DNA of 64,000 nucleotides from positions 930,001-994,000 of the forward strand of contig OZ017758.1 in NCBI GenBank assembly GCA_963969365.1, read 5' to 3'. Position numbers and translations under genes: made by a program. Below, in pieces: positions 1 through 17,837 of the stretch; within the stretch, counting starts at the first letter, position 1; each line of letters starts with the position of its first letter. The notes beneath the pieces were generated by a model that was given only the letters and a program-made list of their open reading frames with translations, was not told the DNA's origin and did no database searches. The DNA is from Asterochloris sp. CNOR1 (lineage: Eukaryota; Chlorophyta; Trebouxiophyceae; Trebouxiales; Trebouxiaceae).

Positions 1-179
1 CCCCGTTCACATGCTGAGGATGTCTGCTGATGCGCAGACTGCTCTGCTAACTGCTATAAACTGTCAATCCAACCACATATGGCCCTCAAGCCTGGTTGCT
101 GATGCTGGGGCGCCCAGTGCCGTGCATTGGGGCCCCCTTATTCATGAACATTCTCACAATGCTTTGTCCTGCCCTGCAG

Positions 180-596
180 GCTGCTAAGGAGGCTGTGAGC
201 ACAGGCCCTGGAGGCCTGGCAGAAGCCGAGTCCACCCTGAGCTTTGCAGCCGAGCCCGCAGCAGCAGCCATCTCCTCAGCCTCAGGCGTGGTAGCTGGAG
301 CTGTCGGGCCAGTGCTGGAGAAGGGGGCGGAGTCAGTCAAGCAGGCTGCCTCGGACGCAGTGGCCAGCGTGTCACGGGCAACAAACAATGCTGGCGTGGG
401 CGCCAAGCAGCAGCGTGCCAGCAAGCCTCGGAAGGAGCAGTTCCCTGTTCAGAAGCCGAAGGCGCGCAAGCCTGTCCCCAAAAAGGATCTGCAGCAGCAG
501 GGGCTAGCACTTGTCAAGCAGTACCAAGTGCCCCTGGTGGTAGCAGCAACCATCCTGCTTCTCGCTGTCTTTTGCAGCATCGTCTTCAAAGTTTGA
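180..596 (+). CDS. C-terminal exon of a tail-anchored membrane protein (partial)
   Basis: Only the last exon is visible. It opens after a CTGCAG acceptor near 174-179 and ends at a TGA at 594-596. The residues are rich in Ala, Ser, Gly and Lys, with a basic stretch about 40 residues before the end (PKARKPVPKKDL). The protein closes with one hydrophobic segment (PLVVAATILLLAVFCSIVF) and a two-residue tail. That layout suggests a C-terminally anchored membrane protein facing the cytosol. No family was recognised. The gene is convergent with the helicase at 780 and leaves about 180 bases between the two stops. The upstream part lies outside the window, so the function cannot be named. Confidence 0.5.
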   Translation, partial: AAKEAVSTGPGGLAEAESTLSFAAEPAAAAISSASGVVAGAVGPVLEKGAESVKQAASDAVASVSRATNNAGVGAKQQRASKPRKEQFPVQKPKARKPVPKKDLQQQGLALVKQYQVPLVVAATILLLAVFCSIVFKV

Positions 597-779
597 AGCC
601 ATACCTCACAATCAGCCCAGGACCCATCCTGATCTGAGAATGCTGCGCGCCTACCAGAGTCAGCTATGTGCATGAGCCTCATTTGGCATGCTTGCAGTTC
701 ACATACGAGTACAGTAGCACATGAATGACAGAGGACCAGCACCAGCCTCGATGTGAAAGTTTTGAGCGTTTGTGCAACA

Positions 780-3700
780 TCAGGCAGCCTTGATGCGCTC
801 GTCTCTGGACACAAAGTGGCCGTATTTCTTGATGGTGTGCCGAAAGGATCTGTTGCGACTGAAGGCCCCTTCCACTGGCTGGTCAGTCTCTATGGCCTGC
901 TGGATGGCGCCAACCAGGTGCCTGCTCTCAGCTGTGTACAGTGAAGTCACATGCCCATCAGCTCCTGCCCTAGCTGTCCTGCCAATCTGAGAGTTATGAT
1001 GAAGGGGTGTCAATCACACAGCATACAGCTGTTGGTGAGACAAAAGGGCGTTAAGGCATCGCACAGACGCCGTAACCTGATGTCATATCATAGGAAGGTC
1101 TGCAGGACTGCTGACTCACTCTGTGCAGGTAGACGACTGCATCTGCGGCAAAATCGGCCTGCACAACATGTGTGACGAAGGGGATGTCGATCCCACGGGC
1201 TGCAGCGTCTGTGCAGACCATGACCCCTCCCTCACTCCTGCAGAGGGCCGGGGTGGGTCAGGCTGAGGCTGGCGGCACAGTTGCTGACGCTGGCAGGGCA
1301 CCGGCACAGGCACAGGGAGGGGTGCGGGGTGCCATCGCAGCCCTGCACACTGCTGCGCAGACTCCAGGAGACCCCTGAACCCAAGCTGTCATGCAGCTAA
1401 GACGGGGCCCCTTCTGCGCAAGCACCTCTCACCTGCACAGACATCCAGCACTCACACTGCGACGCATCAGGTGCGACTGGAGGCCCCCACCTGCGCATGC
1501 TGTCCAGCGCTGCCGCCCTCTCCGCTGCGGGCACCTGTTTGTGGTACTGCAGGCAGGCAATGCCTGCCGCGCTGAGGAGGGCGGCTGCCCGCTTGGCTGC
1601 CTTCACATCTGCCGCAAAGACCAGGGTGCGCCCCCTGCCGGCTGCCAGGTCAGGGTCTCCCTTCAAGCAGTCCTGCAGGGAGTGAGGCAGGGCTCACTGG
1701 GGGCGAACTGGGCCGCCTCAGCGCCAGCAGAGTTCTGATGACTCAATCCATAACACCAGCAGGCCTGCTGCTGCTGTGTAACACACCCATCAGCAAGAGG
1801 GTTGACGCCGCATGCGAGGCCAGATGCAGAAAGGCTGTACAGAAGGAGTCTTGCCCTGATGGCAGCCAAGGTCAGTCCTGTCAAGGCACGGTGCCGCATG
1901 AGGTCGTGCCTGAAGAGCTGAATGCCAGCCCTGCTCGTCCACCTCAAGCCAGGTGTGGCGCAGCGAACGCTGCCCCTGGTGCAGGCGCTCCGAGTTGAGC
2001 CAGCGCAGCTCCGGGAAGCGTCGCTGCAGCTGGGCGCCCACAGACATCTTGCTCTCAGCGGGCAGCGTGGCCGCCACAAACACGTACTGCCTGGCATACC
2101 GCCTGCAGCACAGCACACAGTGCCAGCTTAGGCGCAGGTCGCTTTCGTGCCTGCCCAAGAGGCACCACTGTGGCAACAACTGGGGGATGCAGCAAGGCAG
2201 ACAGCGTCTGTGAGCCTGGGGCCTTTGACATGGTGCAGGCAGACTTCGGATTTTCTTCCTTTGTGTTGGAACAAGCTGGAGGGCTCAGAGAGATTCCCAC
2301 AAGTCATAAATGTCATCAGAGCTGAAGCTCAGATGTCTCTATCTACTGATTGACTTGAGTCATCACAGCCCTCCAGAGCACAGCTCAAGCAGGCAACACG
2401 CGCCAGCCACAAGCACTGCGTAACACATGCAAGGGCAGGCCAACGCATGCCACTGACACTGTAGAGGCACCCTGCAGCACGATACAGACCATGACAACAT
2501 TTGCTGGCACCTCCCCAGGTCGGAGGACTCATAACAGATAAATGCTCACCTGTCAGCAGGGACCTGCCAAGAGCCGTGGTCAGGCGCAGGTACGAAGCCA
2601 GCCTCTTGCAGAGCCTGTGCGCCACCTGCAACCGGAGCTTGGCTCAGTGGACAGCAGGCACATCAGCTTTGCCACAGCCTGGTCACTGTAGCAGGCTCCT
2701 GCACACGGAAGTGGCCGGCAACATCGCCAACAATTAACATGCACTGCTTACCCTGCGCAGCTGCCTGGCGCTGATGACGGGGCAGGGCCTCGACCTCTGC
2801 AGCATGCAGGCCGAAGGCTGCGCAGGCGGCCTGCACGTGGCGGTCCCGGTCGCCCTGCTGCAGGCCCTCCAGCAGGCGCACCGTGTCGCGCTCAAACCCC
2901 CCCGTCAGCAGCAGGTCTGCCTCGTCCACCACCACATGGTGCATCCTGCACAGCACGTAAGCCCTTCTGGACAGATGTCGTCAAGAGCAGAGGGCAGCAT
3001 GCCTTTGTCGGCGGCAGGCCTGGCGCATGCAGGGATGCATCGTCCACCTCTGGGAAACAACTGCCCTGGCAGATGTCTATGACTGACAGGGTCAATGATT
3101 GCTCCATTGCAGCGGACTTTGGGCATTGTCAATGTGGTGCTCAGGCAAAGGTGGCAGCGCCTGTTCAGGCAAACGGATGGCAGGCTTCCCCTCTGGAATC
3201 TGGCGAAAGGTTATGTGCAGCTATGACGGTCACAAGTGCAGAGTGCCCAGCCAGCCAGCACACAGTGTGCTGCCAGCCATCAGCAGAACATGAAAGAGCT
3301 TAAAAGCTCTGAGCCTGGCTAAGTGGCTTTGAATCTGAAGCCGCACTTGCAAATGGTCAAAGGTTTGACCGACGTTACCTAGCAACGATGCCGCCCTTGG
3401 TCCAGCTAGGGCCGTAGTAAGCATTGTCGGCCAAGTTGATGAGCCCAGCTGGGGTGGACACGACAACGTCTGGCACCTCGCTTGGGGGTGGCTTGCTGGA
3501 GGACGCATGTGTGGCAACCACCAGAGGATGCCCTGTGGCGGAATCTGTGAGGCTGTTGGCTGCTGCCACGACTTGGTCGCAGAGGGCTGCATTGGGGCAC
3601 AGGACCAGAGCTCCAGGGATGATCACCTCATCTGGCCTGCAGGGCAGGTTTAGAGGAACCTTTCACTGCCTGCGGTGGTACAGGCCTGGCAGCAGCAGAA

Positions 3701-4813
3701 GCACGCCTGCTGAGCCTGATGCACATGGGAGCAGGACTGAGGCACAGCAAGGGCTTTCTGGGTGTACAAGTCAGGAGGGACTGTGTGGCATCAGCGAAGT
3801 GTGAGGTTTGAATATCTCCCATTGCAGAGCTCAGAGACAAACATGATCATCATGTGCCAGCCATCCCCTGGGCTCACAAGTGCAGGTGTCATAACGCATG
3901 TGCTGCTGCGGCTGATGGACACTTGCATGCGCCAAAGTCAGCAGGGTCTCATGGCCCTGCTGCCAGCAGTCACCGGCCTCAAATGTAGAGCATCCCGGCC
4001 ATCCTGCTGCCCCTCCTTTATCCGCAGCAGCGAGGCAATGAGTGGTGCCAGGTAGGCCATGGTCTTGCCACTGCCGGTCTCTGCTGCCAGAACCACGCTC
4101 TCCCCGTTGCAGAGGGCAGGCAGTGCAAGCTCCTGCACAACGCAGGGCACCTTGGAGCTTTCCCCAAAGCTTCCCTGGGCAGCAGCTCGATTGAAGGTCA
4201 ACATGTATGGCATCTCTCTACACCAGAGCTGGCGCTCGCGATTCGTGCCAAAGTGTTGGCAGGTCCTCATCCCTGCTGCTGCTTTCTTCATGCAAAGCCA
4301 TGTCTCCCAGGCAGCGTCACCTTCTTTAGCATAGACCACATTGCTGCTCCTAGTATGGCATGCAGTGTCCAAGCACAATGAAGGACAGTCACAGAGCAAG
4401 CATAGGGGGCCTCTGCTGCTGCTGCAGGCCAGGGGTAATATCACCTGTACGGCAGCAGGCTGCTGGAAGCCGGCGGTTTGCAATGCCTGGACAACCTTGT
4501 CAGGCAGCCCCAGGCTCTGAAAAGTCACTGCCTGGGCTGCCCAGAAGTCGCTGCCAGGGCGCGCTGAGGCAGAGCCGTAGCCGTCAGCAGCTGCTCCTGC
4601 TGCAGCTGGGCTGGCTTCACATGCTCTTGCAGTGAAGAGAAACTCCTGGGCTGGGCCCGCAGCAGAGATACAATTTCCACGGAAAGCCGCCTTTGGCCGC
4701 CAATGGCAGAGGGAAGGCAACTGCTGAAGTGTGGGGGTTGAGATCCAGCCACTGTGCAGTGCAGACTGCATGCTGCTTGCTACAGATCTGGCCCCTGCCC
4801 TCAAGAACTGCAT
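780..4813 (-). CDS. DEAD-box ATP-dependent RNA helicase, probably organelle-targeted (RH22-like)
   Basis: This is a spliced gene of about eight exons. In order the motifs are: a Q-motif region (FQSLGLPDKVVQALQTAGF then P-x-A-x-V-Q); Walker A AAETGSGKT (exon about 3974-4132); motif Ib-like VVSTPAGL (about 3375-3630); motif II VDEAD (about 2900-2950); motif III in the variant form VAATLP (about 2050-2110); motif IV LVFAADVKAAKR (about 1590-1640); motif V VMVCTDAAARGIDIP (about 1185-1235); and motif VI HRIGRTARAG, split by an intron near 1010-1120. Together these cover both RecA folds, so an active RNA-dependent ATPase is expected. The first ATG in frame is at 4813, followed by about 75 residues poor in acids and rich in Ala, Ser and Arg, which suits an organelle transit peptide. 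The tail FSRNRSFRHTIKKYG recalls plant RH22, but that assignment is inference. The exact junction between the Walker A exon and the next exon is not resolved. Confidence 0.85.
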
Positions 4814-4860
4814 GTGAGGATATACGGCAATTCCTTTGACCAGCACTACCTGGTCAAAGC

Positions 4861-7800
4861 ATGGCGAAGCTCGGCAGGGCCGAGCTGCAGCACCTTGAGG
4901 AGCAGGAGCAAGTGCTGCTGCAAAACATCAACGCGGTAAATCAGAGGCTCTCAGCAGCTATGAACAGGTGTGGCCAGCATGTGGCAGTGAACATCCAGTT
5001 GGCAACATACCCACAATTTTGATAGCTGCAGGGGAGGCAGTAGTCGAACACACAGGGGCAGCAAGCCCAGCGTGCCTGCCCTCAAGCTGCCCAAACAGCA
5101 GGAGCCATATGCTGACCCTGGTGCCTCCAGTGCGCGGGTGGCAGCACCAACACAGGCAGCTTCTGATGGCTCTGCACTCCTTGTCAAGTCAGTAGTACAG
5201 GCCACTGGTTCAGGTGGGCTTTCTGCAGGCTATTCGGAATTATTGCTCTGGCTGCCTGAGCAACGCCGTTCATGTGCTTTTGCAGGCTGCAAATATGTGG
5301 TCGCCCTGCAGCCCAGCAAGCGCAGGGGTGCGCAGCTGCGCCAGCGTGACAGCTGGGTCAGCCGCAGCTATCGAGCCCACATGGCCAGTTCCTGTGTGCT
5401 GGAGCTGGCAGGCAGCTTGCACGCTGATGTCGTCCTCAAGGTCAGCCTGCAGTATGCAGCGCTGCTGGCTGCCTTCCTGGCTGGCAGCTCTGCAGTGCCT
5501 GCGCCAGGTTCAGCCATCAGTCCTTGATCTGCATGCAGCTTCTGCCACGCCACAGAGACAGCCTGGCAGCATGCAGTGTGTCCTCTGCCCCGGTCCCCAA
5601 TCAGCACCGCTTCTGCCGCAGTTGTTGCCTGCAGGCTTGCAGGTGACCCTCTCAGGCGTGACCACTTTGCTCACGCTGGTTCTAGGGGCTGCTGCTGCTT
5701 GCTGGGCTGCAGGTGACCTTCTCAGACGCAGCCTCCTCGCCGGCTCAGGTGCGCCTGGCCCATGCAGAAGTCGGGCGAGTGCAGTTTGCGGAGCTGGGAG
5801 TCATTCAGCTGCAGGCTGGTGTGCCTGGGCAGCTGCAGCACGTGCTGCGCCTGAGCGGCACCTGCGTGGGACGCCTGCTGAGCATCTGCTTCGAGGGCTC
5901 GCTGCAGCAGCCATCATCAGGTGAGGAAGCACCTGCCTAGGCGCCCTGCTGGGTACTCCAGACCATGTCAGGCTGCCGCTGCAATCACACACCAGCCCTG
6001 CCTGGTTGCATGTCCAGGCAAAAGCCGCACAATTGGAAGGGCACAGCCCATCTGTCTCAATTGAGGCTACATCTGCATGCAGTGGCATCGCGAGGTGCCT
6101 CAGCAGTGCAGCACCACTCTGCCAGCTGGTGCACACCCTCTGCCAGGGTACAGGCTGCCCAATTCAGCTCTGCATGCTGCCCGCCTGCCATGCAGGGATG
6201 CACAAGGTCATGAAGCTCTCTGTGGCAGGGCGGGTGCAGCCCGAGCCGCCAACACGGCCACCCTCCCGCGCCCGCCAGCTGTCAGCTCGCAATGCTCGGG
6301 AGGTGCAGGCGGAGGTAGCCCAGCGCCAGACAGCTGTGGCCACCCTGGCAGGCCACCTGGCTACGTCCAGGAGCTTTGCGCGGCATGTGGCCACGCTGCA
6401 GGCAGAGCGCAGCGCTGCCAGCCTGGCCGCAGAGGCCAGCTGTGCCTCGGTGGGCAGTGAGAGCGAGGCCAACGGGAGTGGCAGTGGGGGCAGCAGGGCC
6501 AAGCTGGCGGGGCAACAGGGCGGTGATGAGCACAGTAGGCTGGAGGTGGTTGGCTGTGGCCCGTGTGGGGGTGCCTGGGGCAGCAATGGTGCTCTGGAGG
6601 GCGGCACACTGGCAGCAGGGTCCACAGGCAGCGGCAGGATGGGACCAGGTGGTGCTGGTATCAGCCCAAGGCTGGCTGGGCGTCTCAGCAGCACCCCAGG
6701 GCCCAGGTATGCCATGGCCCCGGTGCCAGCCCCTGTCAGCCTGGCAGCACAGCAACCCGTCAGCTTTCAGGGCGCAGCCCGCGGCCCTCAAGGGAGCAGC
6801 ACACGCCGAGCATGCAACAGAGACGCCCACACCAGAGCTGCGCAAGTGGGCAGGGCTGAGCTCAGTAACCCCGTCCAGGCAGTTGCGTGGCATGACTCAG
6901 CAGCTGTGTCCCTGGACTCCTGCCAGGGCTCAAGGGGCTGCACAGGTGCCCAGTACAGCTCAGCAGACGGGAGCAGCGCTGACATGCCAGCTCAGATGCA
7001 GGGGCCTGTGATGGCCGCAGCAGACGCTGGCATCGAGCTGCAGTCGCCTGGCCTGGCCACCAGCCCTGCAGTGGAGAGGTGGGGCCGGAGAGCCTGCCCA
7101 CCAGCCTTGACTGGCCCTGCCTGGCCGGCTTGCTCTTGTGCAAGTGCCAGCAAGGCTAGTGCGCTGGCAGAGGGGCAAGAAGGGGAGTCCTGCAAGTTAG
7201 TTTGTGCATGAGACCCAATGTCATGCTGCCTGTGTGCAGGCTGAGCGACATATCAGCGTCAGCTGGGGGCAGCTGTGGGCCCGGCAGCCATGATGTCACC
7301 AGTGATGCATGCCAGCCTCTGCAGGTAATCGTTCGCACCCCGACTCTGGCGCAAGCCCATCTGCACATGTGTTATACATCTGCCGTCCAGCTCACTGTGG
7401 TCACCTCAACAAGCTGAGCATGCTTGGGGACTGCCTGCCAGCTCTCACAGCAGAGCCTGCTTGGTGCACTGCAGCCACCGCACCCTTCAGCAGCCGAGGC
7501 TTGCTGCCTGCTGTAGTCCACACAGCAGGGACTGCTTGGTCAGGAAGTTTGAGGCTGCCCTGTGCAGCTCCCACCTGCCATGAAGACTGCCTGCCATGCC
7601 TGTGTGACGACACGTTTGCTGAGAATATCTGCCACCCTCGTATGCAGCTGTCGGCTGCCATGGAGGCTGCAGCGGATGATGATGCCTGGGAAGACATGCT
7701 GCAGCAGCCTGCAGCAGCAGCACACTTTGGGCAGAGCTCTGTGGAGTGGGACCCAGAGACTCCCTCGCTGGACCCCAGCGGGATGCGTCAGCAGCAGTGG

Positions 7801-10800
7801 CCAGGGAAGGAACCCTATGAGAGACAGGGCAAAGCTGGCGGCCCCTCTGCAGGTAAGCAATCTCAAGGGCCAAGCAAATGGCGGCCCTGACAGCTACAGC
7901 CTGTACCTGCAGGTGTAATGCTGCAAAATTTGACACTAGCCCCATTTGAGCACACACTTGACAGCTCTTCAATGATGCTGGTCTGGCTGCAATTTCATCA
8001 AGGTTTGGGCTTCACACCAGTTCTGCTTGCCGCTGTCAGCCTCTGGTGCACCTCAAAGCCAGCTGACCACTCCTTAGTCTTGAGGAGGGCAGCAGTCCAG
8101 ACTCACCTGTCCTGTGGTGACGGATGCGCTGCAGGGGTGCAGCTGCCAGGCCTGACGATGCCTCAGACTGCGCTCGCATCGGGGCTCGGTGAGGGGCCAG
8201 AGGCATCCTGCAGCATTGAGCTTGCCAGCCCAGCCGACACCGCCTGGAATGAGGTGTCTACCCGGCAGCGCGCTGGAGCAGCTCCTGTGGGAGCAGCGGT
8301 CTGCTGCGGCGGACAGGGCAGGGCTGCAGCTGCTGCAGCTGCAGCACAGGCTGGGGATGGGCACAGTGCAGAGGATGCGGCGGGTGCGGCTGTCACCCAC
8401 GCTGAGGCAGGCGCTGGCAGTGGCGGGCTGCCTCAAGGGGAGGCATTGAGCCGCCCGGGCAGCCGCTGCAGCAACTTGCACTGGTCCAGCGAGGCTGCCT
8501 TCGCCATCAGGTTGGCCAGCCCACGCAGCCAAGGGCAGCCTTCCAGAGCAAGCACAGCCGCGGCGGAAGCTGAGGAGCAGCCGATGGGGCAGCAGGAGGG
8601 GCCAGGTCAGCCACAGAGGCAGCCTGCCCGGGTGAGTCAGCCTGCGGCAGGCCCGCGCCAAGTGTGCTGGTCACCCCTGTTGCAGGGACGTGCTCACGCG
8701 AGTGGTGGTGCCTGTGTGCCCAGCACATGGATTGCAAACGCAGCGACTGCGTGGCAACTGATGCCAGCCTTTGCGTGCAGGCGGCTCAGCTGCAGCTTGC
8801 CGAGATGAGGCAGACGGAGCGAGGGGCGAGGCCGCAAGGGCGGAGGCTGCATGAGCGGCACGCAGGTGATCAGATCCAGCCTGTTGCCGAGTGCAATGCA
8901 GGGCACCAGCAGCATGTGCCCTCAGCGGCTCATGAGTGCAAGCAGCTCTCTGGTTGGTCCCGGGCCATGAGCTCTCCAACCCCCATGCTGCAAGCATGCA
9001 GGTGACATCAAGCCCTGCTGTGCAGAAAGCCAGCGCGGACCATCGCTGAGTATGTTTGGCGTATCACCGCTGGACAGTAAAGCCCAGCCTGAGACATCGT
9101 CATCCCCTCAGCTGGGGTTTGCTCCCGAGGTAAGGAACACCTCTGCCTGGCAGCCAGCACCTGCGCCCACTCCTCCGCTACTGCAGCAGCCAGCTCAGTC
9201 TGGGGTGCTGGCACCCTTTGACATGTCCGAGTGGTCAGGGCAGTCAGCTGCCCAACCTGAGGGAACCAGGGGCCAGCGCCAGCGCAGCTGTGCGGCTGAG
9301 GCGCACTCAGATGCAGAGAACGACGAGGGGCTGCTGCAGCGTGCGTCCTTGCAGCTGCAGCAGGGGCACAGCCTGCTGCTGGCCCACACCAGCGAGCATT
9401 GCAGCCTGGAGGCCGACGTTGTTGCCAGTGCGGGGGGGGCACAGCCCGGCAGTGGCGGTGCAGCAGGGCCTTCAGGAGTGTGGGGGCCACCCGGCCCCCA
9501 CCAACAGCAGCAGGCTGACCCCCAGGCGCAGCTGATGCAGCTGCTGTCGACGGGGCTCAAGCTACGGCAGGCGTCGCCGTCCCCCCTGCAGCGCCCTCTG
9601 GAGCAGGGAGTGCGGAGGAGCAGCGTGCTGACCAGCCTGGCGGGTGCGCTTGCACTGGCAGCCGCCCTGCAGAGAATCTGCCTGCCAGAGCCGGGCCTGC
9701 TGCGTCACCACTGCCGGGCTCTGGCCCCACTGCGGCTGGCACTTGTCCAAGCACAGCTTGCCTGCACTGCCTGGTTGGGCACGCAGAGGCATGGCCCTCT
9801 CTGAGAAGGCACTGCCTGCTGCTGCAACCCACAAAGAAGGCAAGCGGCCCTCTTGTGAGCCATGCAATCTCTGTGCAGCTCATGCCACAACAGCTGTGGC
9901 TTGGCTCAGCCGGGGGCTCAAGGCTGTGTGGTGCAGCGGCCAAACAGGTGGGCCATGGATATCTGAAGTCCCCCTTGGCACATCACATCCTCATGCCCCA
10001 GGTCTGCAGAAGACAAGCATCCGTGTTGCTTACCTAAGGCTGACTTTTGCCTGCAGATCCAAAGGCCCTGGCAGCTTCAGCGGCTGCACTGGCGCAGCCG
10101 CCCAGGCGCGGCCGGCCAGGTTCAGCAGTGTCAGATGGGCTGGACTCCGTCATGGCCCCCCTGCGCACCTTCCGGGCGCGGCAGCGGGGCGGCTCACGCC
10201 CAGGCAGCGCTGCCCGGCGTGCAGAGGCCATGCAGGGGGCCACTGCTGCCAGCAGCAGTGGCGGCACGCTGATGGCAGCAGGGGCTAGTGGCCCCAAAGG
10301 GAGTGCAGCTGCAACCTCTGCCCAGGGTGTGGCTGGCGCCACGAGGCTGGCAATGGGGTCTGCGTCCACTGGCAGGCTGCTGGAAGACTCGTCAGCACGT
10401 CAGCCTGGGGCCACGCCGCTGCCTGAGGCACGCTTTGCGCTGCTGCACGGGCGCCAGTGGGGGCAGGTCCCCCTGACCACACCCCAGGCTGTGGCTGCCA
10501 TGGGGCGCAGGCTGTCGCCAGGGCCCCTGCAGAAGGCTGTGCACGGCCTGCAGCAGCTGGGAGGCCCTGAACATGCTCATCCCACGCAGCAACACCAAGA
10601 GCGGCTGAGGGCCACAGGCCCGCCGCCTGAGGCCGCTGTGCAGACAGAAACGGGTGACATGGCAGAGGTTCAGCTGCCAGGGACACCCAGCCAGGCAGGC
10701 GACGCCGTAGGGGAAGGAGAGCGCATGCAGCTGCAGCAGGTTCGACAGCAGCGCCACTTGGCGCAGCAGTCACCTCGCGCGGCGGCTGGTGAGGGCGAGC

Positions 10801-12031
10801 CTCGGTGCAGGCGGTCCCTTCAAGCAGCAGAAGCGGAGGACCCCTGCGGGCGGGTCGCAGCAGGAGAGGTGGCAGCCAGCCTCAGCCCTGGCCTCCCGCT
10901 GGCTGCCAGGGAGCCTCAAGTGGTTACTGAATCGTCACAGGGGGATTCAATACCAGAGATGCTGCTGGATGTGGCAGCAGAGCCGGGGGCTGGGAGGCCA
11001 GCCACTGCACAGGTGGCAGACGACCCCTGGGAGGCTGCTGTGAGGGCAGCGGAGGCCTCCTTGCTGCACTCCACAGGTGAGATCAACCAATGGCACAGAC
11101 GTCTGTGCACAGCGAGCCATACAACCCAGCGGCATCTGCTGGCATTCTGCACTTGCACAGCTTGCTATCAATGTGTAGCAGGCCATGCCACAGCTGGCAG
11201 ATGCGTTCTCATTCAGTGGCGATGCAGTGTGGTATGTGCACCATGCAGGCCTTGTGCTGCCGGCAGTCTCAGCTGGGAACCCAGACCTGTGGGAACAGCC
11301 TGCTGATGAAGTGCAACCTGAAGCAGGCCAGGAAACATGTGGTGGTGCCCTGCCTGGGCTGCCCTGGCAGGAGTCCCTGAGCAGCAGTGTGCATACCCCG
11401 CTCTGGGACGAGGAGAGCATCAGCAACTCTCGACTGCAGTCCTCCCCACGGGTGCAGCCCTTGTGTGAGTCTGCTGTGGTGCACGTGAGGGTGGCTCAGC
11501 TGCGTCTTGATGGGCAAGCCAGCAGGTGCAGCACATGGCATATCATCTGAGCCAGTGAGACCGCCTGGCCCCCTCATCTTTACCAGAGCTCATGAGCTGT
11601 GTTACGAGACAGACATGCTTTGCTTTGCTGCTTGCTTAGTACCATGAGCACTGTGCCTTGACTTGTGAATGATGTGCTAAGCCGCTCCCCTGTGCTGGGC
11701 AGGCCCCTTCTTTGACATCACCAACCATCAACCCATACGACCCAGCAGCACGCCGAAGCTACTGGCACGTAACAGGCTTCCCAGCCATCAGCCAGCAGAG
11801 TCACCTGTGCAGGCAGCCGTCAATGCAGGGTCGCAGCTGGGAAGCCCTCAGCTGCAGCGACTGTCTGAGCAGGACTTTTGGCAGCTGGCCAGGCAGGATT
11901 TGATCAAGACAGGCCAGCCAGCGAGGCCGGGCAGGCACTGCAGCAGCTCTGTCGCCAACAGCTCTGGGTGCTCTGTCAGCTTTGAGACAATGTCTCAAGC
12001 AGATTGGGAAGATGCAGGTTTGGACTTTTAG
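4861..12031 (+). CDS. Very large low-complexity protein of unknown function
   Basis: The start ATG at 4861 opens a short helical exon (4861-4967, MAKLGRAELQHLEEQEQ). Exons 5056-5213, 5286-5440 and 5713-5920 follow with matching phases and give a compact beta-rich region, for example QFAELGVIQLQ and LRLSGTCVGRLLSICFEG. The next exon, from 6196 to about 7195, is long and rich in Ala, Ser, Gly and Gln. Further exons include 7240-7324, about 7645-7852, parts of 8100-8650, about 9050-9640, about 10056-11080, about 11180-11465 and the last exon 11703-12031. The carboxyl part is disordered and holds acidic tryptophan motifs (DDDAWEDML, DDPWEAAV, DWEDAGLDF at the end). No family is recognised. The exon chain between 8100 and 9050 is uncertain: one frame there stops at 8449, so two genes are possible. 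Its start lies only 47 bases from the divergent helicase start. Confidence 0.5.
5637..5729 (+). repeat. Duplicated splice-acceptor and exon-edge segment
   Basis: The real acceptor and exon start at 5708-5729 are preceded 71 bases upstream by a near copy at 5637-5658. Both read T-GCAG-GTGACC-TCTCAG-CG with only a few differences. The upstream copy lies inside the intron. This is one instance of the exon-edge echoes seen in several genes of the window. Confidence 0.7.
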
Positions 12032-13045
12032 CTTGAAGAGGCAGTCTAGTGCCAAGTGTATGTTTTGTCTGCTGCATAGTCTGATCAAGGATCTCCATCA
12101 ATGTAGTGTGGGATGTGGTCATTGCTGGTCATCAAAGCAAAGTGGTATCTGCAATGGACAGTGAGCTGCTCAGCTGTTGTTCCTTTCTGCTAGATCTTCC
12201 AATACCCCGTGAAGATGTAGCTAGGCAAGCAAGACTCATGCAAGCAGCTGCACCATGCTGCTGCAGCAGCTCACCTCCACTTCACCACATGTACAGATTG
12301 ATTGCTCTGCAGCTCATGTCTTTGCATCATGTCAACTGCAAAAAGCAGCATATGGTGGACTCAGTGTGCCAGGTCTACCAGTCTAGCATACTCACCTCAG
12401 GCCACCTGACTGCTCTGTTTGCCTCATCATGCACGCCCTAGCCTGCTGCGCTGGCTCAAAAAATGGGCGGGCTGACTTCCTATGGCGTCAAGTGCACCAG
12501 CATTGCCCCCATGCAGTGCTTGCAGGGTAGACAGGTCACACTCACTAGTTGCCCTTGTAATGCTCAGAAAGCAGTCACATCATACATGTGGGCTGTGCTG
12601 ACACCTTCCATCGAGTTGAAGAGTCCCAAGTGGCCAACTCTGAGGATCACTTCAGGATGTCTTATTTCTTAAGGGGTCAGTCAATGCTTTCAAGGTGTCA
12701 CAGGAGCGGCTTCTTGGTGCAGGTCAACACCAGCAGAGCTGGCAATGCTGCACAATGCTTGCAGGGAAAAGACTGCAAAGCCACTCGAAAACAGTGAACT
12801 CAGGGAGTACGGGATGAACTTGAACACCACTGGGATTTTTTGACTGTAAAGCTCTTTGCAAACTTAGCTAGCATTGCCATGCCGCCAGTAAGTCCCTGAA
12901 TGTTCCTATGAAATAGGGCCCAGCATATGCCAGGGGACTCACAGCGCAGCTGCGCAAACTTCAGGACAGAAAGATGAGGTTGTCATGCGTGGCGTCAGCA
13001 CTTGCTGTCAGCAATCATCATTATGTGTTGGGCGCCATCGCCCGC
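12032..13045. other. Intergenic stretch between two convergent genes
   Basis: About 1 kb separates the stop of the large plus-strand gene from the stop of SAH hydrolase on the minus strand. It should hold both 3' untranslated regions. The base composition is less GC-rich than in coding exons. No convincing ORF, RNA gene or mobile element was seen. Confidence 0.5.
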
Positions 13046-17551
<4,506 letters not shown>

Positions 17552-17837
17552 GATCGCACAGACCTCTGAATACACTCAGAAGGCTGGAGAAGTTCGCAAC
17601 TGAAAGCCAAAAATGTGGCCACGACTTATCGGCTTGCTTTCTTGGGTCAACGGCACTATGATCTGCGCCGCTTCCGTGCACTGCAGTTCTTGACAATTCC
17701 TGGCTGTTGATGACTTGTGCATTCACAGGCACTTTGAGCAAGGTTGTAACTCCAGCTGCTGCAAAATTGATGGGGTGCCCATGCAGGTGCAGCTTTTAAC
17801 AAAATAAACAATATGCCACAAACGTTTGTGCCGGCCA

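Noticed and set aside
6164-6893. Long minus-strand open frames rich in Pro, Ala and His
   Set aside because: They are the reverse strand of the Ala/Ser/Gly-rich exon of the large plus-strand gene; composition alone keeps them open.
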